This document shows, piece after piece, positions 8,926 to 18,872 of a stretch of 64,000 nucleotides of DNA; within the stretch, counting starts at the first letter, position 1; each line of letters opens with the position of its first letter. The stretch lies in assembly GCF_001440345.1 (NCBI RefSeq), contig NZ_LJYX01000006.1, forward strand, positions 682,001-746,000, given 5' to 3'. Source of the stretch: Colwellia sp. TT2012 (GTDB taxonomy: Bacteria > Pseudomonadota > Gammaproteobacteria > Enterobacterales > Alteromonadaceae). The notes under the pieces were generated by a model. It did no database searches and was not told the DNA's origin. It was given only the letters and a program-made list of their open reading frames with translations. The position numbers and the translations under genes are program-made.

Positions 8926-9450
8926 TTAGCTTAGCTGTGCCAGAGCCGACTGTAATTCATCAAGTAGGTCCAAATTAGTAATTTCTTGTTTGTCACTATC
9001 AAAATTATCAAAGAAACTTGGAATGGATAAACTCGCTTTTACATCCGCGGCAAAATAAGGTGCTGAGGCTGTCGCTGCTGCTAATACCGTTTTAGCGCCT
9101 CCTGGGCCAGGAGAGGTTGCCAATAAAACCATAGGTTTATTTTGAAATAACTTCATGTCGATGCGAGAGGTCCAGTCAAATAAGTTTTTATAAGCTGCGG
9201 TATAAGAGCCATTGTGCTCAGCAAAAGAAATGATAATAGCATCGGCTTGGCCTAATTTAGCGTAAAAAGCTTTGGCGGCCTCGGGTTGACCTAATTCATC
9301 TTCTCTATCTTGACTGAATAAAGGCATTTCATAATCGTTAATATCTAATATTTCTACCGTGGCATTAGGTACCAGAGAAGCGGCATACGTTGCTAATTGT
9401 TTGTTGATTGACTTTGAGCTGCTGCTGGCTGCGAAGGCTAATAATTTCAT
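8926..9450 (-). CDS. NAD(P)H-dependent FMN reductase-family flavoprotein
   Basis: A 174-residue flavodoxin-like protein. It opens with MKLLAFAASSSSKSINKQLA, the phosphate-binding start of the NADPH-dependent FMN reductase/quinone reductase family. It then has the PLFSQDRE segment and the flavin loop EHNGSYTAAYKNLFDW. A TSPGPGGA loop follows. The start at 9450 is set by an AGGA ribosome site and by homology; the frame extends 30 codons further without a domain. It diverges from a LysR regulator 157 bp away, a common arrangement for inducible reductases. The natural substrate (quinone, azo compound or free flavin) cannot be told. Confidence 0.85.
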   Translation of the reverse strand: MKLLAFAASSSSKSINKQLATYAASLVPNATVEILDINDYEMPLFSQDREDELGQPEAAKAFYAKLGQADAIIISFAEHNGSYTAAYKNLFDWTSRIDMKLFQNKPMVLLATSPGPGGAKTVLAAATASAPYFAADVKASLSIPSFFDNFDSDKQEITNLDLLDELQSALAQLS

Positions 9451-9607
9451 AATGAGGTGTCCTTTTAACGATTTATAATGTTTAATTTTAAGCCTTAGTT
9501 CACTGGTAAATAAGTGACTAACCCTTTGGCTTAAACTCAAGATGTGAGTAGTATACAGCTATAACCGAACGTAATTAATACCCTTAAATGATAAAAACTA
9601 TTTCCAT

Positions 9608-10525
9608 ATGACTCATAATCACGATTCCAAGCTATTCGATGGCATGGTTATCTTTACCCAAGTCGTTGACTGTGGCAGTTTTTCTGGCGCAGCGATAGCG
9701 ACCGGGCACTCAAACTCCTACATTAGTAAAACACTCAATAAACTTGAAACACGTGTGGGTGTACGGTTATTAAATCGCACTACTCGCTCTATCAGTTTGA
9801 CCCCAGAAGGACAAGTTTACTATGAGCAATGTCAGCAGTTGGTCTTTGATGCTCATGATGCGGTGTCTTTATTAAAGCAAAGTCATATTGAACCTAAATG
9901 TGTACTTAAAGTGAGTTGTCCAACTTCCTTTGCGCAAAGCCATTTACAAGAGGTGGTGTCAGCGTTTATGCACCAATACCCGCAAGTAAATCTGGAATTA
10001 GACTTAAATGATCGACATGTTGATCTAGTTCAAGATGGCTTTGACTTAGTCATTAGAGCAACAGAGCAGTTGGCTGAATCAAGTTTGGTTTGCCGTAAAA
10101 TATATAGCTGTAAAGGCTATACCGTGGCATCGCCGGTTTACCTTAAACGCTTTGGTGTGCCTACAACGGTAGCGCAACTCAGTGAACACCAGTGCATTTG
10201 TTATAGTAATTTAAAGCAAGCTAATAAATGGAGCTATAACCATAACAATGGCACACATAGCCAAGTTGCAGTGAAAGCTAAGTTATTATGCAACAGCGCT
10301 AGTATGGAGTTGGCTATGGTTCTTGCAGGTCATGGTATTTGCCGCTTACCTGAATTTGTTATGGAAGAAGCCCTGCAACAGCAACAATTAGTTATCTTAC
10401 TTAATGATTATATTCCTCCCACTATTGATGTTTATGCAATTTATCCCAGTAGAAAACACTTATCACCTAAAGTACGTTGTTTTATTGATTTACTGGTTGA
10501 AAAAATGCCTAAGGTTGCGCTTTAA
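9608..10525 (+). CDS. LysR-type transcriptional regulator
   Basis: A 305-residue LysR protein. The DNA-binding domain reads VDCGSFSGAAIATGHSNSYISK, then LETRVGVRLLNRTTRSISLT, of the AaeR/DmlR-like subgroup. An effector domain with the LDLNDRHVDLVQDGFDLVIRA block follows. It is divergent from the FMN reductase gene, so it most likely controls that gene and itself through the shared 157-bp promoter region. The inducer is unknown. Confidence 0.9.
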   Translation: MTHNHDSKLFDGMVIFTQVVDCGSFSGAAIATGHSNSYISKTLNKLETRVGVRLLNRTTRSISLTPEGQVYYEQCQQLVFDAHDAVSLLKQSHIEPKCVLKVSCPTSFAQSHLQEVVSAFMHQYPQVNLELDLNDRHVDLVQDGFDLVIRATEQLAESSLVCRKIYSCKGYTVASPVYLKRFGVPTTVAQLSEHQCICYSNLKQANKWSYNHNNGTHSQVAVKAKLLCNSASMELAMVLAGHGICRLPEFVMEEALQQQQLVILLNDYIPPTIDVYAIYPSRKHLSPKVRCFIDLLVEKMPKVAL

Positions 10526-10580
10526 CGATATTTTAAAAAATTTTATAGCACAACCTTTGCATGATATTTTTAAAGAGTGC

Positions 10581-11258
10581 TCAGCTATATTCAACAGATG
10601 ATTGCATGCACTGTTTTAGTAAAGTACAAAACTCATTAAGCTCACGGTCAAGGGCGGTTTCAGGCAGAAACAAATGGTAACCAAAGGCTTTATGTAACAC
10701 GGTACTGTGGTGAAGAAATGCGGCTAAGGGGCCGACGATTGACTCTCCTGAAGATAATTGAAAAGGCTCGAAATTAAGCTGGCCTTGCTCCAGGCTAATA
10801 CACTGTTGTTGAATAGCAAAGGCTAATAATGGCCTTTGTTCATGAATCAGGCGATTGGCTAAGCGCGGCGAAATTTGCTTGGCCAGAGTCGATAAATGTT
10901 TTAGACGAATACCAATATAGGGTAACTGTACTTGTATAAAGCCTAAGCTTTCATTCATTAAAGCAATGCGCTGTATCTGTTGCCAGTTAACTTGCCAGTG
11001 GCCATAGCTATGCTGATATCTGATGCCTTGAGGATTAAGGCATAAACTATATTTTGGTTGCAGGTACTTAGCTAATCCCGTGATAAAAATGACCAATGAG
11101 GTAAGGTAGATAAAAATCAATACCAGCTGATATTGTCGCCAATAGCCTTGGCTAAAGACTAAGGTGATAATAAATAGCATCAGCGCTGTTAACATTAAAA
11201 ACATGGCATGGTGATTACTTTGCGCTTTAATCTTTATAACAGGTAATTTACTTGTCAT
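10581..11258 (-). CDS. Two-TM membrane protein, possibly DUF2982
   Basis: A 225-residue protein starting at MTSKLPVIKI. It has two adjacent membrane helices (about residues 18-37 and 45-65), then a cytoplasmic beta-rich region containing YSLCLNPQGIRYQHSYGHW and WQQIQRIAL, like a PH-type domain. I recall DUF2982 of marine gammaproteobacteria having this layout, but that assignment is from memory. The C-terminal half holds an FLPETALDRELNEFC motif. Function unknown. Confidence 0.6.
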   Translation of the reverse strand: MTSKLPVIKIKAQSNHHAMFLMLTALMLFIITLVFSQGYWRQYQLVLIFIYLTSLVIFITGLAKYLQPKYSLCLNPQGIRYQHSYGHWQVNWQQIQRIALMNESLGFIQVQLPYIGIRLKHLSTLAKQISPRLANRLIHEQRPLLAFAIQQQCISLEQGQLNFEPFQLSSGESIVGPLAAFLHHSTVLHKAFGYHLFLPETALDRELNEFCTLLKQCMQSSVEYS

Positions 11259-11309
11259 TAGCCACACCTCTCACACCTAGGAGCTTACCTGAGCAAAATT
11301 ATTTTTAAG

Positions 11310-11747
11310 TTACCGACAGGTTTTCTTAATTGTCTTATTGAGTTTTTTCTTTTGAGCCGTTAGTTGCGCTTCACTTTTAAAGCTACGCTGACCATCAGGT
11401 GACATCATATAAATTCGACCGCCTTGACTAATGATTGCTAGCTGGCTTTTTAGTTGCTTGCAATAGCCTTTATTTTTTTTAGCTAACGTGGCCTCTTTTT
11501 GTGCTCGTTCAGCTTTCGCTTGCTTAGTCTCATTATAGTCTTGTTGCCACTGACTGTCTTTGCTGACTACATCAGCAATATTATGATTTTCTTTGAGCGT
11601 TATGGTGGTGATTTTTTCACCATCTATGGGCTTATCACTGAAGTGAACTTTGCCGTATTTATCGGTCCAGGTATAAATTTCAGCGGTTAAATTAAATGAT
11701 AAAGTGCTGGCTGCTAGTAGTAAAATCGTGCCTAATAGTCTTAACAT
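11310..11747 (-). CDS. DUF4124-domain secreted protein
   Basis: A 145-residue protein with a signal peptide (MLRLLGTILLLAASTLSFNL), then a DUF4124 module: EIYTWTDKYGKVHFSDKP. A charged, coiled-coil-prone segment rich in Lys, Glu and Ala follows, and a C-terminal block with YCKQLKSQLA and GRIYMMSPDGQRSF. The start at 11747 places the signal peptide first. It lies back to back with the M23 peptidase gene, which carries the same N-terminal domain. Function unknown. Confidence 0.75.
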   Translation of the reverse strand: MLRLLGTILLLAASTLSFNLTAEIYTWTDKYGKVHFSDKPIDGEKITTITLKENHNIADVVSKDSQWQQDYNETKQAKAERAQKEATLAKKNKGYCKQLKSQLAIISQGGRIYMMSPDGQRSFKSEAQLTAQKKKLNKTIKKTCR

Positions 11748-11893
11748 ATTGATAAAATCCTTTTTAATGCTCTTTAAATCGTTATGCAAAAGCATGAGTT
11801 CTCATTCAATATAAACCATAACATAGCTTGATCAGTATATGGCAGTTTGCAGTGAATAGTTTTATCACTTAAGGAAAACAAGGACGGTTAACA

Positions 11894-12787
11894 ATGAAAA
11901 TGTTATTGGCATTAATGTTACTTGTTGCTGGTCTTAATATGGGCCAAGCAGGGCAAATGTATAAATACCAAGATGCTAAAGGCAATTGGGTTTTCAGTGA
12001 TAAGCCGCCAGAAAAAGAACAAAGCTTTGAAACGCTAAGCTATACTCAAGCCAAAAAACCAAGCAGTAAAATTGAGCTCTATTATGTTAAAAATAGTGAA
12101 GGTTTTACCCTCCATGGCAAAAATAATTTTTATACAGCAATTGAAATCGGCTTTACCTCACCCGTGACCCAAAAAGAGATTCGAAAAGTGATCCCCGCAC
12201 GCGATAGTATTGCTTTATTTCACAGTGATAAAAATACTAGCAAGGTACAGTATCGTTGGGCACTGGGTGACCCCCGCAGTGTGGCTGATAATTATCCATA
12301 CCATGCGCCTTTTTTTTCACCTAAGGGGCATAGGATCAGCCAAGCCTTTAATGGCAGCTTTTCTCATACCGATGATTATAATAAATATGCAGTAGATATC
12401 GCTATGGATGTGGGTACTTACTTAACTGCTGTGCGAGCAGGTACAGTCGTTTGGGTGAAAGATGATTATCATATGAGTGGCACTACTCGCTACTTCCGCG
12501 ATAAAGCTAATGTCATTAAAGTATTGCATGATGATGGTACTTTTTCATCGTATGCACATATCTTGATGGCTACTGCTTTGGTTAAGGAGGGAGATAAAGT
12601 GGCCGTTGGCGATAGGCTGGCACGTTCAGGGTCATCAGGGTTTTCTACCGGCCCACATCTACATTTTTCTATTATTAAAAATGCTGGGTTAAAAAATATT
12701 GCCATACCCTTTAAGTTTATTGATAAAAAGGGCAGAGCATTTACCCCCAAAAGAGCAATGATTATGCTCGGAGCCAGTAAACCCTAA
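11894..12787 (+). CDS. M23-family (LytM) peptidase with N-terminal DUF4124 domain
   Basis: A 297-residue exported protein. It has a signal peptide to about residue 19 (GQAG), a DUF4124 module (QMYKYQDAKGNWVFSDKPPE), a beta-rich middle, and a C-terminal M23 domain. The zinc-site blocks seen are FSHTDDYNKYAVDIAM, then SSYAHI and STGPHLHFSI. The first His is spaced differently from the usual HxxxD, a pattern I associate with a marine M23 subgroup. The expected action is peptidoglycan peptide cleavage in the periplasm. The neighbouring divergent gene shares its DUF4124 domain. Confidence 0.85.
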   Translation: MKMLLALMLLVAGLNMGQAGQMYKYQDAKGNWVFSDKPPEKEQSFETLSYTQAKKPSSKIELYYVKNSEGFTLHGKNNFYTAIEIGFTSPVTQKEIRKVIPARDSIALFHSDKNTSKVQYRWALGDPRSVADNYPYHAPFFSPKGHRISQAFNGSFSHTDDYNKYAVDIAMDVGTYLTAVRAGTVVWVKDDYHMSGTTRYFRDKANVIKVLHDDGTFSSYAHILMATALVKEGDKVAVGDRLARSGSSGFSTGPHLHFSIIKNAGLKNIAIPFKFIDKKGRAFTPKRAMIMLGASKP

Positions 12788-12801
12788 TGTGCTCTTTGCC
12801 A

Positions 12802-13251
12802 TTACTCGCCATATTGCTGTGCAAAATAACTTTCAATAATAAGTCGGGCCGACTCAGCATCAATATTATCCTTTTTAAGGTTCTTAAAGCCACCACGAGC
12901 AAATAGCTGCTCTTTAGCATCGGCGGTGGTTAAGCGCTCATCTTGAAATTCCACATTTATACCAAAACGGCCCTGGATTCGCTTGCCAAACTTCTTAGCA
13001 TCGAGAGTCAATTGCTGCTCACTACCATCCATATTAAGGGGTAAACCAACGACAATAACGTCAGGCTGCCACTCGGTCAGGTATTTAGCTAAATTGTGCC
13101 AATGTGGCATACCGTCGGTCGCTTTTATAGAGCCAAGAGGCGTGGCACTACCGGTCATTTCTTGGCCGACGGCAACGCCAATATACTTTTTACCAAAATC
13201 AAAGCCTATAACGGTACGTTGGCCAATAGGCGCTTTAGTTTTAGTCGACAT
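12802..13251 (-). CDS. yqgF: Putative pre-16S rRNA nuclease YqgF/RuvX
   Basis: A 149-residue RNase H-fold protein. Its first strand carries the acidic site [15 protein letters not shown]. It also has [10 protein letters not shown] and the DERLTTADA motif, followed by DAESARLII, so all three acidic positions are present. It processes the 16S rRNA 5' end and has also been proposed as a Holliday junction resolvase. The ATG at 13251 matches the family start. It lies downstream of yqgE and gshB on the same strand, the conserved gammaproteobacterial cluster. Confidence 0.92.
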   Translation of the reverse strand: MSTKTKAPIGQRTVIGFDFGKKYIGVAVGQEMTGSATPLGSIKATDGMPHWHNLAKYLTEWQPDVIVVGLPLNMDGSEQQLTLDAKKFGKRIQGRFGINVEFQDERLTTADAKEQLFARGGFKNLKKDNIDAESARLIIESYFAQQYGE

Positions 13252-13340
13252 TTTTTTCCTTGGGTGCAATCAGTAATTAAGGGAGCCATAGTTCAGGTCA
13301 CAGTATTTTTGCTAAGAATATTTTAAGCAATAGCGTTGAT

Positions 13341-13961
13341 TTAAGCGTGGCCAATATCTGAGGATAAGTGAGCGAGATCGATTCCCAGTATTTCAGTGGC
13401 TTTTTTCCAACGTTGCTCTATCGGCGTATTAAAAAGAATTTCACTATCTGCGGGCGCGGTTAACCACGAGTTGGCTTGCAGCTCTTGTTCAAGTTGACCG
13501 GGTCCCCAACTAGCATAACCAAGTGTTACCATAAATTGCTCTGGTTCTTTTTCAGTGCCCAAAGCCATAAGGATATCTTTTGAGGTGGTGATCATTAACT
13601 CTTTACTCAAGGTCAATGAACTACTCCAACCCGTTTGTGAGCTATGTAAAACAAAACCACGGTGTTGGGCAAGGGGGCCACCTGATAGTACTAATTGCTT
13701 TAAGCTATTCTTGCTATCAGTTACCGCCGTGGTCTGAGTACTATCACTGTTATCAGGCAAGTCACAACTGTCGTTTTTGGCCGCTTCTACTGGCTCTATT
13801 TGCTTAAGTAAATCCGATAAGGTGATATTTACCGGCAAGTTGATGATCAAGCCCATAGCACCACCTTTATTGTGTTCACAAATGTAAGTTACAGTCTTCT
13901 GAAAATAGGGATCAGCAAGGGTGGGCATGGCAATCAACAATTGATTTTCTAAACTCATCAT
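13341..13961 (-). CDS. yqgE: YqgE/AlgH-family protein (DUF179)
   Basis: About 206 residues from the MMSLENQLLIAMP start, matching the family N terminus. Blocks include CEHNKGGAMGLIINLP, GGPLAQHRGFVLHS and TLGYASWGPGQLE. I chose 13961 because an AAGGTGAG ribosome site precedes it; the frame extends 24 codons further with no conserved sequence. A Ser/Asp/Thr-rich insertion (around NDSCDLPDNSDSTQTTAV) is longer than in E. coli. The molecular role is unsettled. It lies between gshB and yqgF in the usual order. Confidence 0.9.
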   Translation of the reverse strand: MMSLENQLLIAMPTLADPYFQKTVTYICEHNKGGAMGLIINLPVNITLSDLLKQIEPVEAAKNDSCDLPDNSDSTQTTAVTDSKNSLKQLVLSGGPLAQHRGFVLHSSQTGWSSSLTLSKELMITTSKDILMALGTEKEPEQFMVTLGYASWGPGQLEQELQANSWLTAPADSEILFNTPIEQRWKKATEILGIDLAHLSSDIGHA

Positions 13962-14045
13962 TGATGGCGACTCACCTTGCTGCTGCGAACGGGTTAACTT
14001 TGTTTTAAATGCTGTTTTTTGTGGTTTGTCCATACAGTTTAGCTC

Positions 14046-15020
14046 TTATTTATTGATGTTATCTTCAATGGCATCCATTAACTTGCCGCTAATATTTATT
14101 GGATAAGCCGCTTCAATTTCACGAATACACGTTGGGCTAGTCACATTAATTTCCGTGATTTTATCACCAATAACATCAAGGCCAACAAATAATAAACCAC
14201 GCCTTTTCAGTTCAGGGGCAATGGCATCAGCAATAGCCTTGTCGCTAACACTTAATGGTTGAGCAACGCCACGTCCGCCTACAGCCAAATTACCACGAGT
14301 TTCACCTTTAGCCGGTATACGCGCTAAACAATAAGGCATAGGCTCGCCATTAACAATAAGAATACGTTTATCACCGTCGGCAATGGCTGGCAAAAACTCT
14401 TGGACCATGGCATATTGCTCGCCATGGTTGGTTAAGGTTTCGATAATGACGCCAATATTCACGTCATCAGCTTTTATGCGGAATATTGACGCACCACCCA
14501 TGCCATCAAGGGGTTTAATAATGATGTCTTTTTGTGTTTGGTGAAATTCGCGAATTTTTTTACTGCTACGCGTGACTAACGTTTTAGGGGTATAATCACT
14601 AAACCACGCGGTAAATAGTTTTTCATTACAGTCACGTAAACTTTGTGGTTTATTGACAATAAGTGTGCCTTCAACTTCAGCTCGTTCTAGCATGTAGGTT
14701 GCATAAATAAATTCAGTATCAAACGGTGGATCCTTACGCATTAATACTACATCTAATTCACTTACCGCGATATCTTGAGGGTCAGACAATTCATACCAAT
14801 GTTCACTATCATCAAAGACTTTTATTCTGTGTGTCGTCGCTCGACATTGACCTTGTTCAAGGTATAAATCCTTCATTTCCATGTAGTACAGTTCATAACC
14901 ACGTTTTTGGGCTTCAAACATCATCGCCATGGTTGAATCTTTGGCCACATTCACTTGTGATATAGGGTCCATAACCACGCCAAGTTTAATTGCTTGAGAT
15001 TTTTTTTGTGTTGTTGTCAT
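14046..15020 (-). CDS. gshB: Glutathione synthetase
   Basis: Joins gamma-glutamylcysteine and glycine with ATP to make glutathione. The 324-residue ATP-grasp enzyme begins KLGVVMDPISQVNVAKDSTMAM. It has the family blocks VLMRKDPPFDTEFIYATYMLE, KPLDGMGGASIFRI, PAIADGDKRILIVNGEP and EINVTSPTCIREIE. Length is standard. It precedes yqgE by a few bases on the minus strand, so the cluster probably shares a transcript. Confidence 0.96.
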   Translation of the reverse strand: MTTTQKKSQAIKLGVVMDPISQVNVAKDSTMAMMFEAQKRGYELYYMEMKDLYLEQGQCRATTHRIKVFDDSEHWYELSDPQDIAVSELDVVLMRKDPPFDTEFIYATYMLERAEVEGTLIVNKPQSLRDCNEKLFTAWFSDYTPKTLVTRSSKKIREFHQTQKDIIIKPLDGMGGASIFRIKADDVNIGVIIETLTNHGEQYAMVQEFLPAIADGDKRILIVNGEPMPYCLARIPAKGETRGNLAVGGRGVAQPLSVSDKAIADAIAPELKRRGLLFVGLDVIGDKITEINVTSPTCIREIEAAYPINISGKLMDAIEDNINK

Positions 15021-15183
15021 TATCTTTCCTGTTCAGTGTTAAGGTTAACCTTGCCTTTATCCTACGTTATTGATTTCGATAAGGGAACAACCCTATACGC
15101 CATCAATGTTTGCTTTCATGGCGCTTATCATTCTTCTGAATCTGCCTTGTTAAGTGGCTTGGTTATAGTCATAATTCGTGTAT

Positions 15184-15918
15184 TTATTTAAGATCGCCAA
15201 ACTTACATTGTAAGGCGGTAATTGCTGTTAAGGCAGCGGTTTCAGTGCGTAATACTCTTGGTCCCAGCAAAACATCAATAAAACCACTGTCATTGGCTTG
15301 CCTTATCTCTTCATCACTTAAACCACCTTCTGGACCTATTAACAAGCGAACGCGAGTGTTTTTCATGGGTAAACTCATGATGGAGTGTTGCGCTTTTGGC
15401 TGTAAATTAATTTTCAAAGCACTGGTTTGCTGTGTTAACCAATCCGCTAAAAATATTGGCTCAGCAACAATGGGCACATGGGTTCGACCGCTTTGTTCAC
15501 AGGCACTAATGACAATCTTTTGCCATTGTTGACGCTTTTTCTCCAGACGTTCAGCGTTTAACTTTACCCCACAACGATTGGTAAATAAGGGCGTAATGGT
15601 ATTCACACCCAGTTCAACGGATTTTTGTAAGGTAAAGTCCATTCTATCGCCACGCGAAATACCCTGGCCTAAATGAATGTTTAGTGGCGACTCACTGTTA
15701 TTTTCTTGCTGGGCGATTACTTTCACTTGAGCTGATTTTTTGCTGACATTACACAATGTTGCCGTGTATTGAAACGGCTCTTCGCCATTAAATAGTGTGA
15801 TGGTATCACCATCTTTTAGGCGTAAAACTCGCACTACATGAGTAAACGCGTCATCCGATAAAGTTACAGTTTCGTTTAGAGTAAATTGGCTTGCTTGATA
15901 AATTCTAGGGTTTCGCAT
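15184..15918 (-). CDS. rsmE: 16S rRNA m3U1498 methyltransferase
   Basis: A 244-residue SPOUT-family methyltransferase that methylates N3 of U1498 in 16S rRNA. It has an N-terminal PUA-like part (HVVRVLRLKDGDTITLFNG) and the C-terminal knot with RLLIGPEGGLSDEEI and LLGPRVLRTETAALTA, which bind S-adenosylmethionine. It sits upstream of gshB on the same strand with a 163-bp gap. The metK gene that supplies the cofactor lies further upstream. Confidence 0.95.
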   Translation of the reverse strand: MRNPRIYQASQFTLNETVTLSDDAFTHVVRVLRLKDGDTITLFNGEEPFQYTATLCNVSKKSAQVKVIAQQENNSESPLNIHLGQGISRGDRMDFTLQKSVELGVNTITPLFTNRCGVKLNAERLEKKRQQWQKIVISACEQSGRTHVPIVAEPIFLADWLTQQTSALKINLQPKAQHSIMSLPMKNTRVRLLIGPEGGLSDEEIRQANDSGFIDVLLGPRVLRTETAALTAITALQCKFGDLK

Positions 15919-16487
15919 AAGGAGTACTGTCTTTTTTTCGCTATTTTAGTCGTGTTGATGCAATATAAAATATGGGCGCTTAGGTTAAAAAGCAATGTGA
16001 GATTGAATAAAACTTTTTATTTTATCGGTTTCAATTGACTCGTTAGCCGATAACTTGTGCCTAACTTGAATTCTGACGCCTGATAAGACGATACTGAAGT
16101 CAGCACAAAAGGTGCCAGTAAATTTCACTGGTTAGTTCATTTTCGTGACGGTAGTTCCTCAGTTTAATTCATATTTTTTCTGGCCCACACGCGATAGGCA
16201 ATGACTACCAAGCAAATACTGAAATAGCATGGGCTAAAAATGCCAAGGTGTTATTTAAAGCTTAGGGCAAAGGTTTAGGTGAAAATTAGATGCCGCTAGC
16301 TAGTCTTTATGACTAAAACATAAATGACTACAGCATAAACAAAAAATCCGGTACACCTAAAGGTATACCGGCTTTTTTATGTACAGGATGTACGGTAGCT
16401 AACGGAGACCGGATGTCTAGGAGTTAGCACAATACATAATTTCTATTTGCTCACTCGCAGAAAATAGTATCTTGGAGCTAACTGACG
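15919..16487. other. Intergenic region between metK and rsmE
   Basis: About 570 bp without a supported gene. The metK terminator lies at 16341-16378. The rest should hold the rsmE promoter. No other repeat or RNA was recognised. Confidence 0.5.
16341..16378. terminator. Rho-independent terminator downstream of metK
   Basis: A stem of CCGGTA-C-ACCT against AGGT-A-TACCGG (one mismatch, AA loop) is flanked by an A run and a T run on either side. It can act on the minus strand about 110 bp after the metK stop, and would also work in the other direction. Confidence 0.8.
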
Positions 16488-17675
16488 TTATAAACCCGCA
16501 GCTTTGCGTAAATCGTCTGCTTTATCGGTTTTTTCCCAGCTAAAAGCGGTGAAAGTATCATTACCGACAGTCATTTCATAGGGCTCACGACCAAAATGAC
16601 CGTATGCCGCCGTTTGCTGATACATAGGGTGTAATAAATCTAACATTTTAGTAATGCCGTATGGACGTAAGTCAAAGTGTTCACGGACTATCTCGACCAA
16701 TTTTTCTTCAGATATTTTACCGGTACCAAAAGTATCGATTGAAATAGATGTCGGCTCGGCAACACCAATAGCATAAGAAATTTGAATCTCACAGCGATCG
16801 GCTAGGCCAGCGGCAACAATGTTTTTAGCGACATAACGACCCGCATAAGCAGCACTACGATCAACTTTTGAAGGATCTTTACCCGAGAAAGCCCCACCAC
16901 CGTGACGTGCCATGCCGCCATAAGTATCAACAATAATCTTACGACCGGTTAAACCACAATCACCTACTGGGCCGCCAATAACAAAACGACCTGTTGGATT
17001 GATATGATATTTGGTTTCAGGTGTAAGTAACTCAGCAGGTAATACGTGCTTGATGATATTTTCCATAACCGCACTGACTAAATCTTCTTGTTTAATGTCA
17101 GGGTTATGCTGGGTAGAAAGTACCACGGTATCAATAGCGATTGGTTTATTATCTTCGTAGATAAAAGTCACTTGTGATTTAGCGTCTGGACGTAACCAAG
17201 GTAAAATACCTGATTTACGCGCTTCAGCTTGGCGTTCAACTAAACGATGTGCATAGTATATGGGGGCAGGCATTAACGTGGGTGTTTCATTGGTTGCATA
17301 ACCAAACATTAAACCTTGGTCACCAGCACCTTGATCTTCTGGCTTACTGCGATCAACACCTTGAGCTATTTCAGGTGATTGCTGACCAATCAAATTCATG
17401 ATGCCACAGGTTGCGCCATCAAAACCAACATCTGACGAGGTATAGCCTATTGCACTAATGACATTTCGGGTTATTTTTTCTAAATCAACCCAAGCATTAG
17501 TCGATACTTCACCCGATATAATAGCAACACCGGTTTTTACCATAGTCTCACACGCCACACGGGCATATTTATCTTTGGCAATAATGGCATCTAAAACCGC
17601 ATCAGAGATTTGATCGGCAATTTTATCAGGATGGCCTTCAGAAACAGACTCGGAAGTAAAAAGGTATCTAGACAT
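16488..17675 (-). CDS. metK: S-adenosylmethionine synthetase
   Basis: Makes S-adenosylmethionine from methionine and ATP. The 395-residue protein carries [20 protein letters not shown] at the N terminus, the signature [12 protein letters not shown] and the phosphate-binding loop [19 protein letters not shown]. It is slightly longer than the E. coli enzyme. It is a single gene with a predicted MetJ operator upstream and a terminator downstream. Confidence 0.98.
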   Translation of the reverse strand: MSRYLFTSESVSEGHPDKIADQISDAVLDAIIAKDKYARVACETMVKTGVAIISGEVSTNAWVDLEKITRNVISAIGYTSSDVGFDGATCGIMNLIGQQSPEIAQGVDRSKPEDQGAGDQGLMFGYATNETPTLMPAPIYYAHRLVERQAEARKSGILPWLRPDAKSQVTFIYEDNKPIAIDTVVLSTQHNPDIKQEDLVSAVMENIIKHVLPAELLTPETKYHINPTGRFVIGGPVGDCGLTGRKIIVDTYGGMARHGGGAFSGKDPSKVDRSAAYAGRYVAKNIVAAGLADRCEIQISYAIGVAEPTSISIDTFGTGKISEEKLVEIVREHFDLRPYGITKMLDLLHPMYQQTAAYGHFGREPYEMTVGNDTFTAFSWEKTDKADDLRKAAGL

Positions 17676-17752
17676 AAGTCCTCAGAAAAATTTGAGTTAT
17701 ACAAAATAATGCGGCGATTCTACACCTGTTGAAAACAACTATCTAGCTTTTT

Positions 17753-17776
17753 TTACGCCTAGACGGCTAAACGGCT
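17753..17776. promoter_or_regulatory. Predicted MetJ operator: three consecutive met boxes upstream of metK
   Basis: Three adjacent 8-mers match the met box AGACGTCT: TTACGCCT (5/8), AGACGGCT (7/8) and AAACGGCT (6/8). MetJ is known to bind tandem 8-bp boxes cooperatively in gammaproteobacteria, and metK is a classic target. The element lies about 80-100 bp upstream of the metK start, where a promoter would be. Confidence 0.6.
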
Positions 17777-17856
17777 AAAATCATTTAAAAAATTATTACC
17801 CGCTGTTAATTATTCTGGGTTATTTGCCTCTAGGTAAAGCCTTGTTCGGGTGATTT

Positions 17857-18666
17857 TTATTCATTCAATGGCTGTAAAGTCAATGGTGCTTGCCATAGTT
17901 GGCTGAATATTTGTTCTTGCTGTTTAGTCGCCAGCGAGCTAAAAAATTGAGTCTGCCCTTGTTGTTTTTTACTAGCAGTTAAATTATTTTCAGCCAATTT
18001 TTTCATTAACTGCTGGGTAACAGGAGCGGCAGTTTCAATAATGCTAACTTGCTGACCGGCAATAACGCTTATTTGTTGTTGTACAAAAGGGTAGTGGGTA
18101 CAGCCCAATACTAGGGTATCAATACCTTGCTTAACTAAGGGCTCGATATATTGTCTTAATAAGGCATTACAGGCGGGGCTGCGTTGTTTCCCTTGCTCAA
18201 TAAACTCGACCAGTCCAGGGCAGGGCTGAATGAAAACTTGAGCACCATTATGGTGTAGGTCAATCAAGTCTTTAAAACGTTGATTTTCACTGGTTGCTTG
18301 TGTTGCTAATATGGCAATTTTTTTACTGATACTTTGCTTTGCTGCGGGTTTAATTGCTGGCTCAACACCAATGATTGGAATATTTACTTGTGCTCTTAGT
18401 TGCTCTATAGCATTAACTGTGGCGGTATTACAGGCAATGACTAGGGCTTTAACACCCTTAGCAAGGAGTAATTTTGCCATGCTATTAACGCGCTGGATAA
18501 TAAAATCGACCGACTTTTCGCCATAAGGGGCATGGCGGCTATCGGCAAGATAAATAATATTTTCATGGGGAAGTTGCTGAGCTATACACTTGGCAATGGA
18601 AAGTCCACCGACACCCGAATCAAATACACCAATCGCGGCTGAGTTGTCAGTTGTTTTTTGCTTCAT
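17857..18666 (-). CDS. murI: Glutamate racemase
   Basis: Interconverts L- and D-glutamate to supply D-glutamate for peptidoglycan. The 269-residue enzyme has IGVFDSGVGGLSI and the two catalytic cysteines in VIACNTATVNAIE and LVLGCTHYPF. YLADSRHAPYGEKS and PIIGVEPAIKPA are also conserved. Length is normal. It is a single gene on the minus strand, preceding metK by 181 bp. Confidence 0.95.
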   Translation of the reverse strand: MKQKTTDNSAAIGVFDSGVGGLSIAKCIAQQLPHENIIYLADSRHAPYGEKSVDFIIQRVNSMAKLLLAKGVKALVIACNTATVNAIEQLRAQVNIPIIGVEPAIKPAAKQSISKKIAILATQATSENQRFKDLIDLHHNGAQVFIQPCPGLVEFIEQGKQRSPACNALLRQYIEPLVKQGIDTLVLGCTHYPFVQQQISVIAGQQVSIIETAAPVTQQLMKKLAENNLTASKKQQGQTQFFSSLATKQQEQIFSQLWQAPLTLQPLNE

Positions 18667-18872
18667 TTATTGCTTGCTCTTATGCTTGGCTTTTTTAATT
18701 AGTGGCTTGATTATGTTTTTTGCCTAGTGATGGTCTTTGCTCAATTACATAAATTAGCTTGTTCTGGGCAAATTGTATTGCTTTTATCAGCAAAAAATCA
18801 ATACAAATTAATGTAGAAATGATTACATTCTTCATTTATCTATCACCCGTGGTAGTTAGTCAGTAAAATCGT

